This document shows, piece after piece, positions 45,637 to 53,664 of a stretch of 64,000 bases of DNA. The stretch is from Actinomycetospora sp. TBRC 11914 (GTDB taxonomy: Bacteria > Actinomycetota > Actinomycetes > Mycobacteriales > Pseudonocardiaceae): positions 395,055 through 459,054 of the forward strand of contig NZ_JABBND010000002.1 in NCBI RefSeq assembly GCF_012933465.1, in the 5' to 3' direction. The notes below the pieces were generated by a model. It ran no database searches. It was not told the origin of the DNA and was given only the letters and a program-made list of their open reading frames with translations. The position numbers and the translations under genes are program-made. Position 1 is the first letter of the stretch; every line of letters begins with the position of its first letter.

Positions 45637-47943
45637 ATGACGATGGCCGTCCCCGGCTCCGAGAGGTTCTCGAGCCGCCCGATCGACCCGGATACCCTCG
45701 CCGCCACGCTGCCGGCGAGCCTCCCGGTGCACACCGTCACCCAGGAGCAGATCGACGCGCTCGACCCGCTGACCTACGAGGTCGTCCGCCACCGCCTCTG
45801 GTCGGTCACCGACGAGATGGGCGAGGCGCTCAAGCGCATGTCCGGCTCGCCGATCGTCACCGACGCGAACGACTTCGACTTCGCCGTCTCCGACGAGCTC
45901 GGCCAGGAGGTGCAGGTCGGGCTCTACAACACGATGCTCGTCGGCGCCGTCGACCTCGCCATCTACTGGACCCTGCAGCACCGCGCGACCAACCCCGGCA
46001 TCGCCGAGGGCGACATGTTCCTCACCAACGACCCGTGGGTCGGCGGCGGGCTGCACCAGAACGACGCGATGGTCTACCAGCCCGTCTTCTGGGAGGGGAA
46101 GCTCTTCGGCTGGACCTCCGCGATCGCCCACCAGCCCGACCTCGGCGGCGTCGGCCTCGGCTCGTTCTCCCCGGCCGCGCAGGACGTGTTCTCCGAGTCG
46201 CTGCCCACCCCGCCGATCAAGGTGGTGCGCGACGGCGTGCTGCAGGACGACGTCGCCGACGTCTGGGTCCGCCGCTCCCGGGTGCCGATGATGATCGGGC
46301 TCGACCTGCGGGCCAAGGTCGGCGCCAACACCGTCGGCCGCGACCGCCTGCTCGCGGTGATCGAGCAGTACGGCGCCGACACCGTCAAGGCCGTGATGAA
46401 GCGGATGATGTCCGACGCCGAGTCGCGGCTGCGGGGCAAGCTGCGCGGCCTGCCCGACGGCACCTGGCGGGCGACCGGCTACCAGGACCAGTCGCACACC
46501 GGCGACCGGGAGCTCCACAGGATCACGGTCGCGATGACGAAGACCGACGACCACATCGCCTTCGACTTCACCGGCACCGACCCGCAGTCCGGCGTCGTCA
46601 ACTGCACCTACGCCGGCATGCGCGGCGGGGTCATGCTCGCGCTGCTGCCGATCCTCGCCGGCGACATCCCCTGGTCGGCGGGCGGGCTGATGCGCTGCTT
46701 CGACCTGGTCGCCGAGGAGGGCACGATCAACAACGCCAGCTTCCCGGCCGCGGTCGGGCGCGGGCCGATCGGGCCGGCCTGGTTGACCGGCAACCTCGTC
46801 GCCGAGTGCCTCTCCCAGATGCTGGACCAGTCGCCGGCTCTGGACGCCCACGTCCAGGCCACGTGCTGCGGCACCTGGGACACCGCCGTGATCGCCGGGC
46901 TCGACCAGCGCGGCGCGGTACCGACCCCGTTCCTCTCGATCATCATGGACCCGATGGCCGGCGGGTACGGCGCCCAGCCCCAGGCCGACGGCATGGACAC
47001 CGGCGGGCTGTTCTGCATCCCGTTGGGCCGCGTCCCCGACGTCGAGATGACCGAGTTCCTCTACCCGGTCCTCGCGCTCTGGCGCCGCGAGGAGCCCGAC
47101 TCGGGCGGCCCGGGCCGGCGGCGCGGCGGGGTCGGCGCGTCGATCGCGATCACCCCGCACGGCACGAGCTTCCCGATCGGCCTCGTCCTGGCCTCCAACG
47201 GCAAGGCGGTCAGCCAGAACAACGGCCTGGCGGGGGGCTACCCCGGCAACACCGGCGTCGAGTGGATCTCCCGGGGGAGCGACGTCACGACGATGCTCGG
47301 CGCGGGGACGCTCCCCGGCGACCTCGACGACGTCGGCGGCGCCCCCGAGCTGCAGCCCTGCTACGGCGAGACCTACGTCGCCCCCGGCGAGGTGTTCACG
47401 ATGTTCTGGCAGGGCGGCGGCGGCTACGGCGACCCGCTGGTCCGCGAGCCCGAGGACGTCGCCCGCGACGTGCGCGAGGGCAAGGTCAGCGCCGGGCAGG
47501 CGGACGCGGGCTACGGCGTCGTCCTCGACGGCGCCGGCGCGGTCGACGCCGCGGCGACCGGGACCCGTCGTCGGGACCTGCGGGAGGCGCGGCGCGCCCG
47601 CAGCGGGAACCAGGAGCCACGGCCCACGATCGACGTCGCCGACGGCCGGCGGCTGGACGACAACCTCGTCGCGGTCGGCGCCGAGGTCGCGTGCCGGCAC
47701 TGCGCGACGCTGCTCGGGTCGGGCGCGGTCGGCGAGCTCGACCTCGTCCGCCTCGAGGGCCCGGTGTCCGACGCGGGCCCGCAGGTCGTCGACGGCGCCG
47801 GCGAGTACGTCGACCGCGAGGTGCACTTCCGCCAGTACTGCTGCCCGGGGTGCTTCACCGCGATCTCGACCGCCGTCGTGCCGGTCGACCACGTCGACGA
47901 CGTCACCAGGACCAGCCGCGTGCTGGCGGACGCGAGGGCCTGA
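45637..47943 (+). CDS. Hydantoinase B-family subunit fused to an acetone-carboxylase-gamma-like zinc domain
   Basis: 768 residues, ATG at 45637, 3 nt after the HyuA-like gene. Residues ~40-600 are a HyuB domain: LTYEVVRHRLWSVTDEMGEAL, FLTNDPWVGGGLHQNDAM, GGVGLGSFSP, and a C-terminal FWQGGGGYGDPLVREPEDVA. Residues ~660-768 carry a zinc-ribbon-like part (CRHC ... CCPGC in FRQYCCPGCFTAI) resembling the separate gamma subunit of acetone carboxylase. The fusion would place alpha and gamma functions in one chain. I infer a ketone carboxylase rather than a hydantoinase; ~65 residues between the domains look disordered. Confidence 0.82.
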   Translation: MTMAVPGSERFSSRPIDPDTLAATLPASLPVHTVTQEQIDALDPLTYEVVRHRLWSVTDEMGEALKRMSGSPIVTDANDFDFAVSDELGQEVQVGLYNTMLVGAVDLAIYWTLQHRATNPGIAEGDMFLTNDPWVGGGLHQNDAMVYQPVFWEGKLFGWTSAIAHQPDLGGVGLGSFSPAAQDVFSESLPTPPIKVVRDGVLQDDVADVWVRRSRVPMMIGLDLRAKVGANTVGRDRLLAVIEQYGADTVKAVMKRMMSDAESRLRGKLRGLPDGTWRATGYQDQSHTGDRELHRITVAMTKTDDHIAFDFTGTDPQSGVVNCTYAGMRGGVMLALLPILAGDIPWSAGGLMRCFDLVAEEGTINNASFPAAVGRGPIGPAWLTGNLVAECLSQMLDQSPALDAHVQATCCGTWDTAVIAGLDQRGAVPTPFLSIIMDPMAGGYGAQPQADGMDTGGLFCIPLGRVPDVEMTEFLYPVLALWRREEPDSGGPGRRRGGVGASIAITPHGTSFPIGLVLASNGKAVSQNNGLAGGYPGNTGVEWISRGSDVTTMLGAGTLPGDLDDVGGAPELQPCYGETYVAPGEVFTMFWQGGGGYGDPLVREPEDVARDVREGKVSAGQADAGYGVVLDGAGAVDAAATGTRRRDLREARRARSGNQEPRPTIDVADGRRLDDNLVAVGAEVACRHCATLLGSGAVGELDLVRLEGPVSDAGPQVVDGAGEYVDREVHFRQYCCPGCFTAISTAVVPVDHVDDVTRTSRVLADARA

Positions 47944-49584
47944 ATGGACCTCCGACGAGTCGCCGTGCTCGGCGGGGGACCGGGAGGTCTCTACGCCGCA
48001 CGGCTCCTGAAGCTGGCGCGGCCGGACTGCGAGGTCGTCGTGCACGAGCAGGGCGTCCCCGACGAGACCTTCGGGTTCGGCGTCGGGCTCGCCGCCCGGA
48101 CCCAGCGCCGTCTCGCCGAGGCCGACCCGGCGTCGCTCGACGACATCCTGGCGAGCTCCTGGTCGCACGACATGCGGATGCGCGTCGGCGGCCGGGAGGC
48201 CGGGATGAGCGTGTCGAGCCTGGTCGCGATCGGGCGGGCCGAGCTGCTCGCCGTGCTGCGGCGCCACGCCGAGGACGCCGGGGTGAAGCTCGAGTTCGGG
48301 GCCCGCCGGGGCGCTGACGACCTCGACGCCGACCTGGTCGTCGCCGCCGACGGCGTCGGGAGCGCGACGCGCGCCGCGGGCGACTTCGGCGCCGAGGTCG
48401 AGACCGGGTCGGGCTGGTACCTGTGGGCCGGCACCGACGTCGCGCTCGACCACGCGCTGTTCGCGCCGGAGCGCACCGAGCACGGCGTGTTCGTCACCCA
48501 CGCCTACCCCTACGCGGCGGAGCGCAGCACGTTCCTCGTCGAGACCTCGGAGGCGACGTGGCGGGCGGCCGGGTTCGACCGGAGCACCGCCGCCACGCCC
48601 GCCGACGCCTCGGACGAGACCGCACTCGACCACCTCTCCGACGTGTTCGCCCCGCACCTCGGCGGACACCGGCTGATCGGCAACCGCACCCGCTGGCTGC
48701 GGTTCCGGACGGTGCGGTGCGCGCGCTGGCACCGGGGACGGACCGTCCTGCTCGGCGACGCCGCGCACACCGCGCACTACTCGGTGGGCTCGGGGACGAA
48801 GCTCGCCATGGAGGACGCGATCGCCCTGGTCGCGGCCCTGGGGGAGGCGGACGACCTCGGGACGGCGCTCACCGCGTACACCACGGCCCGCCGGCCGGCG
48901 GTCGCCCGGATCCAGGACATCGCGGAGCGGTCCCGCCGGTGGTGGGAGACGTTCCCGGAGCGCCTGGACCTGCCGGTGGAGCAACTGCTCGTGGCCTACA
49001 TGAGCCGGGCGGGCAACGTGCCGCTCGACCGGTTCGCGGCCGGCTCGCCGGAGGTCGTGCACGCGGCGCTGACCCAGTGGGCGGGGGAGGAGCCGCCGGC
49101 CCCGCGTCAGGAAAGCCACGTTCCGGACACTGGACGTCCGGAAACCGGCGTTGATCATGCGCTGTCGGAGTGGGTGCTCGAGCGGCCCCTGCGGCCGTCG
49201 ACGCCCGGGCAGGAGCCCGTGGCCGACGACGACCCCGTCGGGCCCCGCGGCTTCGACACCCGCATCGTCCCCGACGACCCGGCCGCGCTCGGGGCCACCG
49301 TGCTCGACGTCGGCACCGACGCCTCGCCCGCCGGCTCCGAGGCGGCCGTCGAGGACGCGGTGCGCCGCGGGTCGGCGGTGACCGGCCGCGTGTGGCTCAC
49401 CGGCGGCGACGACCGGGCGAGCCTGCTCACCCGGCTCGAGGTCGCCGAGCGCCTCTGCCGCCGCAGCGACTCCCTCGTCGTCGTCGCCGGTCCCGCGCAG
49501 CTCCGCGCCGACCTCGCCGACGGCCTCGCGGCCGACCGCACCCACCTGGTCGCGCTGCGCGGCGACGGGGGGTCGCCCCGATGA
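47944..49584 (+). CDS. FAD-dependent monooxygenase with degenerate C-terminal domain
   Basis: 546 residues, ATG directly after the HyuB-like stop. Residues 1-~375 resemble salicylyl-CoA/anthraniloyl-CoA hydroxylases: FAD motif AVLGGGPGGLYAARLLKLA, VVAADGVGSATR, and LLGDAAHTAHYSVGSGTKLA. After a linker (~385-420) containing a palindromic insertion, the last ~115 residues (GSAVTGRVWLTGG ... ADLADGLAADRTHLVALRG) look like the end of an OYE-type TIM barrel, as if a bifunctional hydroxylase/oxidoreductase had lost half of its second domain. It probably hydroxylates an aromatic acyl-CoA or related compound made by the next gene. Its stop overlaps that ligase gene. Confidence 0.82.
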   Translation: MDLRRVAVLGGGPGGLYAARLLKLARPDCEVVVHEQGVPDETFGFGVGLAARTQRRLAEADPASLDDILASSWSHDMRMRVGGREAGMSVSSLVAIGRAELLAVLRRHAEDAGVKLEFGARRGADDLDADLVVAADGVGSATRAAGDFGAEVETGSGWYLWAGTDVALDHALFAPERTEHGVFVTHAYPYAAERSTFLVETSEATWRAAGFDRSTAATPADASDETALDHLSDVFAPHLGGHRLIGNRTRWLRFRTVRCARWHRGRTVLLGDAAHTAHYSVGSGTKLAMEDAIALVAALGEADDLGTALTAYTTARRPAVARIQDIAERSRRWWETFPERLDLPVEQLLVAYMSRAGNVPLDRFAAGSPEVVHAALTQWAGEEPPAPRQESHVPDTGRPETGVDHALSEWVLERPLRPSTPGQEPVADDDPVGPRGFDTRIVPDDPAALGATVLDVGTDASPAGSEAAVEDAVRRGSAVTGRVWLTGGDDRASLLTRLEVAERLCRRSDSLVVVAGPAQLRADLADGLAADRTHLVALRGDGGSPR

Positions 49585-51203
49585 CCGCCACCCGCCCCGC
49601 CCGGTTCCCGGACGACGTCGTCGGCACCTACCGCGACGCCGGACTGTGGGGACGCAGGACGATCGCCGAGGAGTTCCACGCGGTCGCGGTCGCCCACCCC
49701 GACCACGACGCCGTCGTCGCCGCCGAGGGCCGCCTGACCTACGCCGAGCTCGACGCCCGCACCGACCGCCTCGCCGTCGGGCTGGCCGACCTCGGCCTGG
49801 AGCCGGGCGACCCGGTGATCGTCCAGGTCACCAACCGGCTCGAGACGGTCGTCGCCTGGTACGCGCTGCTCAAGGCCGGGCTCGTCCCGGTGGCCACGCT
49901 CGCGGCCCACCGCGGCCACGAGATCGCCCACATCAGCCGCGCGGTCGGCGCGCGGGCCCACCTGGTCGAGGCCGATACCCGCGGCGCCGATCTCGTCGCG
50001 TTCGCCCACGACCAGGCCCGCGACCACCCGACGATGCGCCACGTGCTGGTCCTCGGGGACCTGCCGGCGGCGGAGCTCGACCCCGACGCGGCGCGCGAGC
50101 GCGTCGCGGGGATCCAGCGGGGGATCGACCCCGACGACGTCGCGGTGTTCCAGCTCTCCGGCGGGACCACCGGGGTCCCGAAGCTGATCCCGCGCCTGCA
50201 CGCCGAGTACTGGTACAACGCCCGCGCCTACGCGGCGGTCCTGGGCTGGACCGCCGCCGACCGCGTCGGGCACCTCATCCCGATCGTCCACAACGCCGGC
50301 ATCGTCTGCGGGGTCCACGCCCCCCACAGCGTCGGCGCGACGCTGGTGCTCACCGACCACGACCTCGACACCGCGATGCCGCTGCTCGTCGCCGAGGGCA
50401 CCACCTCCGTGCTCTTCGGGCACGTGCACTACCGCGCGCCCGCGCACCCGCACTACGACGAGCTCGCGGCGACCCTGCGGGTCGTCCTGCTCTCCGGGGC
50501 GAAGGTCTCCGAGGAGCTGTTCGCGGCGACCGGTCGCGGCGGGGCACGGGTGGGCCAGCTCTTCGGGATGGCCGAGGGCATGTTCCTGGTGACCCCGCTC
50601 GACGCGTCGCCCGAGCTGCGGCGCACCACGGTCGGGGTGCCGATCTCGCCGCTCGACGAGATCCGGGTGCTCGAGCCGGGCACCGAGGAGGAGGTCCCCG
50701 ACGGCGAGGTGGGGGAGCTGTGCTGCCGGGGGCCGTACACCCTCCGGGGCTACTTCGGTGAGGACCGCCCGCAGGCGTTCACCTCGGAGGGCTTCTACCG
50801 CACGGGCGACCTGGCCGCGGTGCGGCTGCTCGACGGGCACCGGGCCCTCTCGGTCGAGGGCCGTATCAAGGACCTCATCAACCGCGGCGGCGAGAAGATC
50901 AACGCCGAGGAGGTCGAGCTCCTGCTGCTCTCCCACCCGCGCGTCGTGGAGGTCGCGCTCGTCGCGATGCCCGACCCGCGGCTGGGCGAGCGGGGGTGCG
51001 CCTTCGTCGTCGGCGACGGCGCCCCGCTGACGCTCGACGACGTGCGCGAGCACCTGCGCGCCCTCGACGTCGCGAAGTACAAATGGCCCGAGCGGGTCGA
51101 GGTCGTGCCTTCCCTGGCGCGCACGAAGGTCGGGAAACTGGACAAGAAGGCCATGGCCGCCGAGATCACCGAGACCCTGCGCTCCGAAGGAGTCGTCCCG
51201 TGA
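49581..51203 (+). CDS. Aryl/acyl-CoA (or aryl-AMP) ligase, DhbE-like
   Basis: 540 residues, ATG overlapping the previous stop (ATGA). AMP-forming ligase: P-loop region QLSGGTTGVPKLIPR, FGMAEGMFLVT (A5), YRTGDLAAVRL (A7), GRIKDLINRGGEKINAEEVE (A8) and the catalytic Lys in TKVGKLDKKAM (A10). Similarity to 2,3-dihydroxybenzoate-AMP ligase suggests an aromatic acid substrate. Without a carrier protein nearby, CoA is the likely acceptor. Beside the carboxylase-like genes it could activate a beta-keto acid product. Confidence 0.9.
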   Translation: MTATRPARFPDDVVGTYRDAGLWGRRTIAEEFHAVAVAHPDHDAVVAAEGRLTYAELDARTDRLAVGLADLGLEPGDPVIVQVTNRLETVVAWYALLKAGLVPVATLAAHRGHEIAHISRAVGARAHLVEADTRGADLVAFAHDQARDHPTMRHVLVLGDLPAAELDPDAARERVAGIQRGIDPDDVAVFQLSGGTTGVPKLIPRLHAEYWYNARAYAAVLGWTAADRVGHLIPIVHNAGIVCGVHAPHSVGATLVLTDHDLDTAMPLLVAEGTTSVLFGHVHYRAPAHPHYDELAATLRVVLLSGAKVSEELFAATGRGGARVGQLFGMAEGMFLVTPLDASPELRRTTVGVPISPLDEIRVLEPGTEEEVPDGEVGELCCRGPYTLRGYFGEDRPQAFTSEGFYRTGDLAAVRLLDGHRALSVEGRIKDLINRGGEKINAEEVELLLLSHPRVVEVALVAMPDPRLGERGCAFVVGDGAPLTLDDVREHLRALDVAKYKWPERVEVVPSLARTKVGKLDKKAMAAEITETLRSEGVVP

Positions 51204-51955
51204 CCTACCACCGCGTCGGGATGATCGTCCCGAGCTCCAACGTCACCGTCGAGACGGAGGTGCCGGCGCTGCTCGCCCGCCACCCCGACGCGACCTTCTC
51301 CTTCCACGGCAGCCGGATGCGGATGCACACGGTCTCGCCCGAGGAACTGGCCGCGATGAACGCCCAGCGCGGGCGGTGCGTGGACGAGCTGGCCGACGCC
51401 GGGGTCGACGCGCTGCTCTACGCGTGCCTGGTGGCGGTGATGGCGGCCGGGCCCGGCGAGCACCGTCGGGTGGAGGAGGCGGTGGCGGCGCAGCTGGCGG
51501 AGCGCGGGGTGTCGGCGGGCCTGACGTCCAGCGCGGGCGCCCTGGTCGACGCGCTCGCCGCGGTGCCGGCCCGCCGGATCGCGCTGGTGACGCCCTACGT
51601 GCGGCCGCTGGCCGAGCAGGTCGTCGGCTACCTGGAGGCCGAGGGCCTCGAGGTCGTCGACTGGGTCGCGCTCGAGGTGCCCGACAACGCCGACGTCGGC
51701 TGCATTCCCGGCGACCGGGTGATGGCGGCGGCCCGCGGGCTCGACCTCACCGGCGCCGACGCCCTCGTCATCTCCGCCTGCGTGCAGATGCCGTCGCTGC
51801 CCCTGATCCCGCGCGCCGAGGCCGAGTTCGGCCTGCCGGTGCTCTCGGCGGCGACGGCGGGCGCGTACTGCCTGTTGCGCTCGCTCGGCCTGCCCACCGA
51901 ACTGCCCGACGCCGGGTCCCTGCTGCGGGGGCGCTCCGCCGCACCGGCGGGCTGA
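51200..51955 (+). CDS. Maleate isomerase/Asp-Glu-racemase superfamily protein
   Basis: 251 residues from a GTG overlapping the ligase stop. It starts HRVGMIVPSSNVTVETEVPAL, the N-terminal signature of maleate cis-trans isomerases. The two catalytic cysteines are present: one in LLYACLVAVMA (near residue 76) and one in VISACVQMPSL. GLTSSAGALVDAL and RIALVTPYVRPLAEQV are also conserved. The superfamily includes maleate isomerase, arylmalonate decarboxylase and hydantoin racemase. With a monooxygenase upstream, maleate isomerisation at the end of ring degradation is attractive but unproven. Confidence 0.87.
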   Translation: MTYHRVGMIVPSSNVTVETEVPALLARHPDATFSFHGSRMRMHTVSPEELAAMNAQRGRCVDELADAGVDALLYACLVAVMAAGPGEHRRVEEAVAAQLAERGVSAGLTSSAGALVDALAAVPARRIALVTPYVRPLAEQVVGYLEAEGLEVVDWVALEVPDNADVGCIPGDRVMAAARGLDLTGADALVISACVQMPSLPLIPRAEAEFGLPVLSAATAGAYCLLRSLGLPTELPDAGSLLRGRSAAPAG

Positions 51956-51980
51956 GCCGGCGTCGGTATCGTCGCCGCTC

Positions 51981-52718
51981 ATGAGCTCGCCCGAACCCGC
52001 TGCTGCGAACGGCCGCGCCTCGGCGCGCCGCGAGCTCGTCGAGGCCCAGATCTACGAGCAGGCCACGCGGCTCTTCGCCGAGCGCGGGTTCGCCGGGACG
52101 AGCCTGCAGGACGTCGCCGACGCGATGGGCATGACGCGCTCGGCGCTCTACTACTACGTGAAGAACAAGGACCAGCTGCTCGCCCAGCTCGTCACCGAGA
52201 TCACCGAGGGGCCGGCCGAGGAGGCGGCGGAGATCGCGGGCCGGGACCTCGACGCCCCGGAGAAGCTCCGCACCCTCGTCCGGCTCATCGCGGGGCGCCA
52301 GGCCCACCACCCGGCCCGCTTCCGGCTGGTCATCCGGTCGGAGTCCGAGCTGCCGCCCGAGCTCGCCGCCGCCCACGAGTCGGCGAAGCGCCGCGTGCTC
52401 GACGGGTTCGTCCGCGTCATCGACCAGGGCGTCCGCAGCGGGGAGTTCCGGCCGCGGCCGGTGCGCACGACGGCGCTCGCGCTCATCGGCATGTGCAACT
52501 GGGTCGCCTGGTGGTTCCGGCCGGGCGGCGCGCAGTCGGCCGACGAGGTCGCCGACCAGATGGCCGAGATGGCGCTGTCGCTGGTCGCCCAGACCCCGGA
52601 CCGGACGCCGGACTCGCCGCGCCCCGACGACCCGGCGGCCGCGCTGCGGCTGCTGCGCCAGGACCTGGACTACCTCGAGCACGTCCTCGGCTCCTCGGCG
52701 CCACCGTCGAAAGATTGA
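51981..52718 (+). CDS. TetR-family transcriptional regulator (KstR2-like)
   Basis: 245 residues, ATG at 51981. TetR HTH at residues ~20-65 (ATRLFAERGFAGTSLQDVADAMGMTRSALYYYVKNKD). The C-domain ends with GMCNWVAWWFRPGG, a pattern of regulators that bind CoA thioesters, such as KstR2. It is the last gene of the first part of the island. A promoter with a short dyad overlaps its stop codon, so it probably controls the genes on both sides and responds to a CoA intermediate. Confidence 0.92.
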   Translation: MSSPEPAAANGRASARRELVEAQIYEQATRLFAERGFAGTSLQDVADAMGMTRSALYYYVKNKDQLLAQLVTEITEGPAEEAAEIAGRDLDAPEKLRTLVRLIAGRQAHHPARFRLVIRSESELPPELAAAHESAKRRVLDGFVRVIDQGVRSGEFRPRPVRTTALALIGMCNWVAWWFRPGGAQSADEVADQMAEMALSLVAQTPDRTPDSPRPDDPAAALRLLRQDLDYLEHVLGSSAPPSKD

Positions 52719-52743
52719 CGCGAGCGTCGAGCGCACCTAGTCT
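52715..52743 (+). promoter_or_regulatory. Promoter with dyad between tetR and the VOC gene
   Basis: TTGACG (52715-52720), a 17-bp spacer and TAGTCT (52738-52743) form a good housekeeping-type promoter. The -35 overlaps the tetR stop codon. GACGC-GA-GCGTC (52717-52728) is a small perfect dyad on the -35/spacer, a plausible TetR operator. Confidence 0.65.
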
Positions 52744-52789
52744 GGCCGTCGTCAGGACGAGTCGCGCGACGACGCAGGAGGTCGACGAC

Positions 52790-53422
52790 ATGCCCCTCGA
52801 GCCCCTCGAGCACAAGGTCCGCGGGGTGGACCACGCCGCGTTCCCGACCTTCGACCCCGTGGCGACGGTGCGCTTCTACCGCGACACCCTCGGCTTCCCG
52901 GTGGTGCACTCGATCTGCGCCGCGGGCTGGGGTCCGGAGGACCACCCGGACTTCATCCACTTCTTCTTCGACATCGGCAACGACGACCGGATCGCGTTCT
53001 TCTACTACTTCGGCCTCGAGCCGGTGCACGAGGCGCCGCGCGGCGACGCCTACGCCGGGTTCGGGCCCGACACCCCGGAGTTCTTCGTCCGGTCGCGCCA
53101 CCTCGCCATCCACGTCGACGACCAGGACGACCTGCTGGAGTACCGCCGCCGGCTCGACGCGTCCTCGTGGCCGGTCGAGATGCAGATCCAGCACGAGACG
53201 ATCGAGTCGATCTACACGCACGACCCCAACGGCTACATGGTCGAGTTCACCCGCGCGATGCGGCCGGTGACGCCGCAGGAGGACCTCGACGCGACCCTGA
53301 CGATCGACGCGCTGCTCGACGTGGTCGGCGCGCCGGAGCCGAGCTTCGGCAAACTGCTGGCCCGCAAGGCCGAGCTCATCGTCGAGCGGGCGGCCGCCTG
53401 GGAGCTGGAGCAGAGCCGGTGA
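52790..53422 (+). CDS. VOC-superfamily metalloprotein (glyoxalase/ring-cleavage dioxygenase-like)
   Basis: 210 residues, ATG at 52790 with AGGAGG upstream. Single VOC module pair: VRGVDHAAFPTFDPVATVRFYRDTLGF holds the first His, SRHLAIHVDD the second, and NGYMVEFTRA the metal-binding Glu. The central HPDFIHFFFDIGNDDRIAFFYY stretch is unusually aromatic. A C-terminal helical extension (~45 residues) follows. It could be a dioxygenase, isomerase or lyase of the pathway. It heads the second transcription unit of the island. Confidence 0.82.
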   Translation: MPLEPLEHKVRGVDHAAFPTFDPVATVRFYRDTLGFPVVHSICAAGWGPEDHPDFIHFFFDIGNDDRIAFFYYFGLEPVHEAPRGDAYAGFGPDTPEFFVRSRHLAIHVDDQDDLLEYRRRLDASSWPVEMQIQHETIESIYTHDPNGYMVEFTRAMRPVTPQEDLDATLTIDALLDVVGAPEPSFGKLLARKAELIVERAAAWELEQSR

Positions 53423-53664
53423 CCGCGCTCTACGTCCTCGACGTCCCGGAGAACACGGCCGTGGCCAAGGTCGCCGGACAGGACCCCGACGTCGCCGTCG
53501 CGAAGCTCGGCCCGTATTTCGAGATCACGGCCGACGGCGCGATCGTCGTCGACCGGCGCGCCACGGGCTGCCGGCACGCGGTCTGGTACAGCTGCGTCGC
53601 CGGGGTCGGCGGCGGGGAGATCGTCCAGCACGACAAGGACGCCCTGCGGGTCGAGCCGCGGTGA
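53419..53664 (+). CDS. Small protein of unknown function
   Basis: 81 residues from a GTG overlapping the VOC stop (GTGA), ending in an overlap with the hydrolase start. I do not recognise it. It reads as a compact alpha/beta protein (ALYVLDVPENTAVAKVAGQD, AKLGPYFEITADGAIVVDR) with two cysteines (ATGCRHAVWYSC). Translational coupling on both sides indicates a role within the same pathway, perhaps as a small subunit. Confidence 0.7.
   Translation: MTALYVLDVPENTAVAKVAGQDPDVAVAKLGPYFEITADGAIVVDRRATGCRHAVWYSCVAGVGGGEIVQHDKDALRVEPR

Noticed and set aside
43525..47943. True hydantoinase operon
   Set aside because: No carbamoylase is nearby, and the gamma-like zinc domain and CoA ligase fit a ketone carboxylase better; the racemase-type gene alone is not enough to argue for hydantoin use.
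43507..49545. A 2012-codon open frame on the minus strand
   Set aside because: It is antisense to the HyuA, HyuB and monooxygenase genes, which carry clear family motifs. Long antisense frames are expected where third positions are nearly all G or C.
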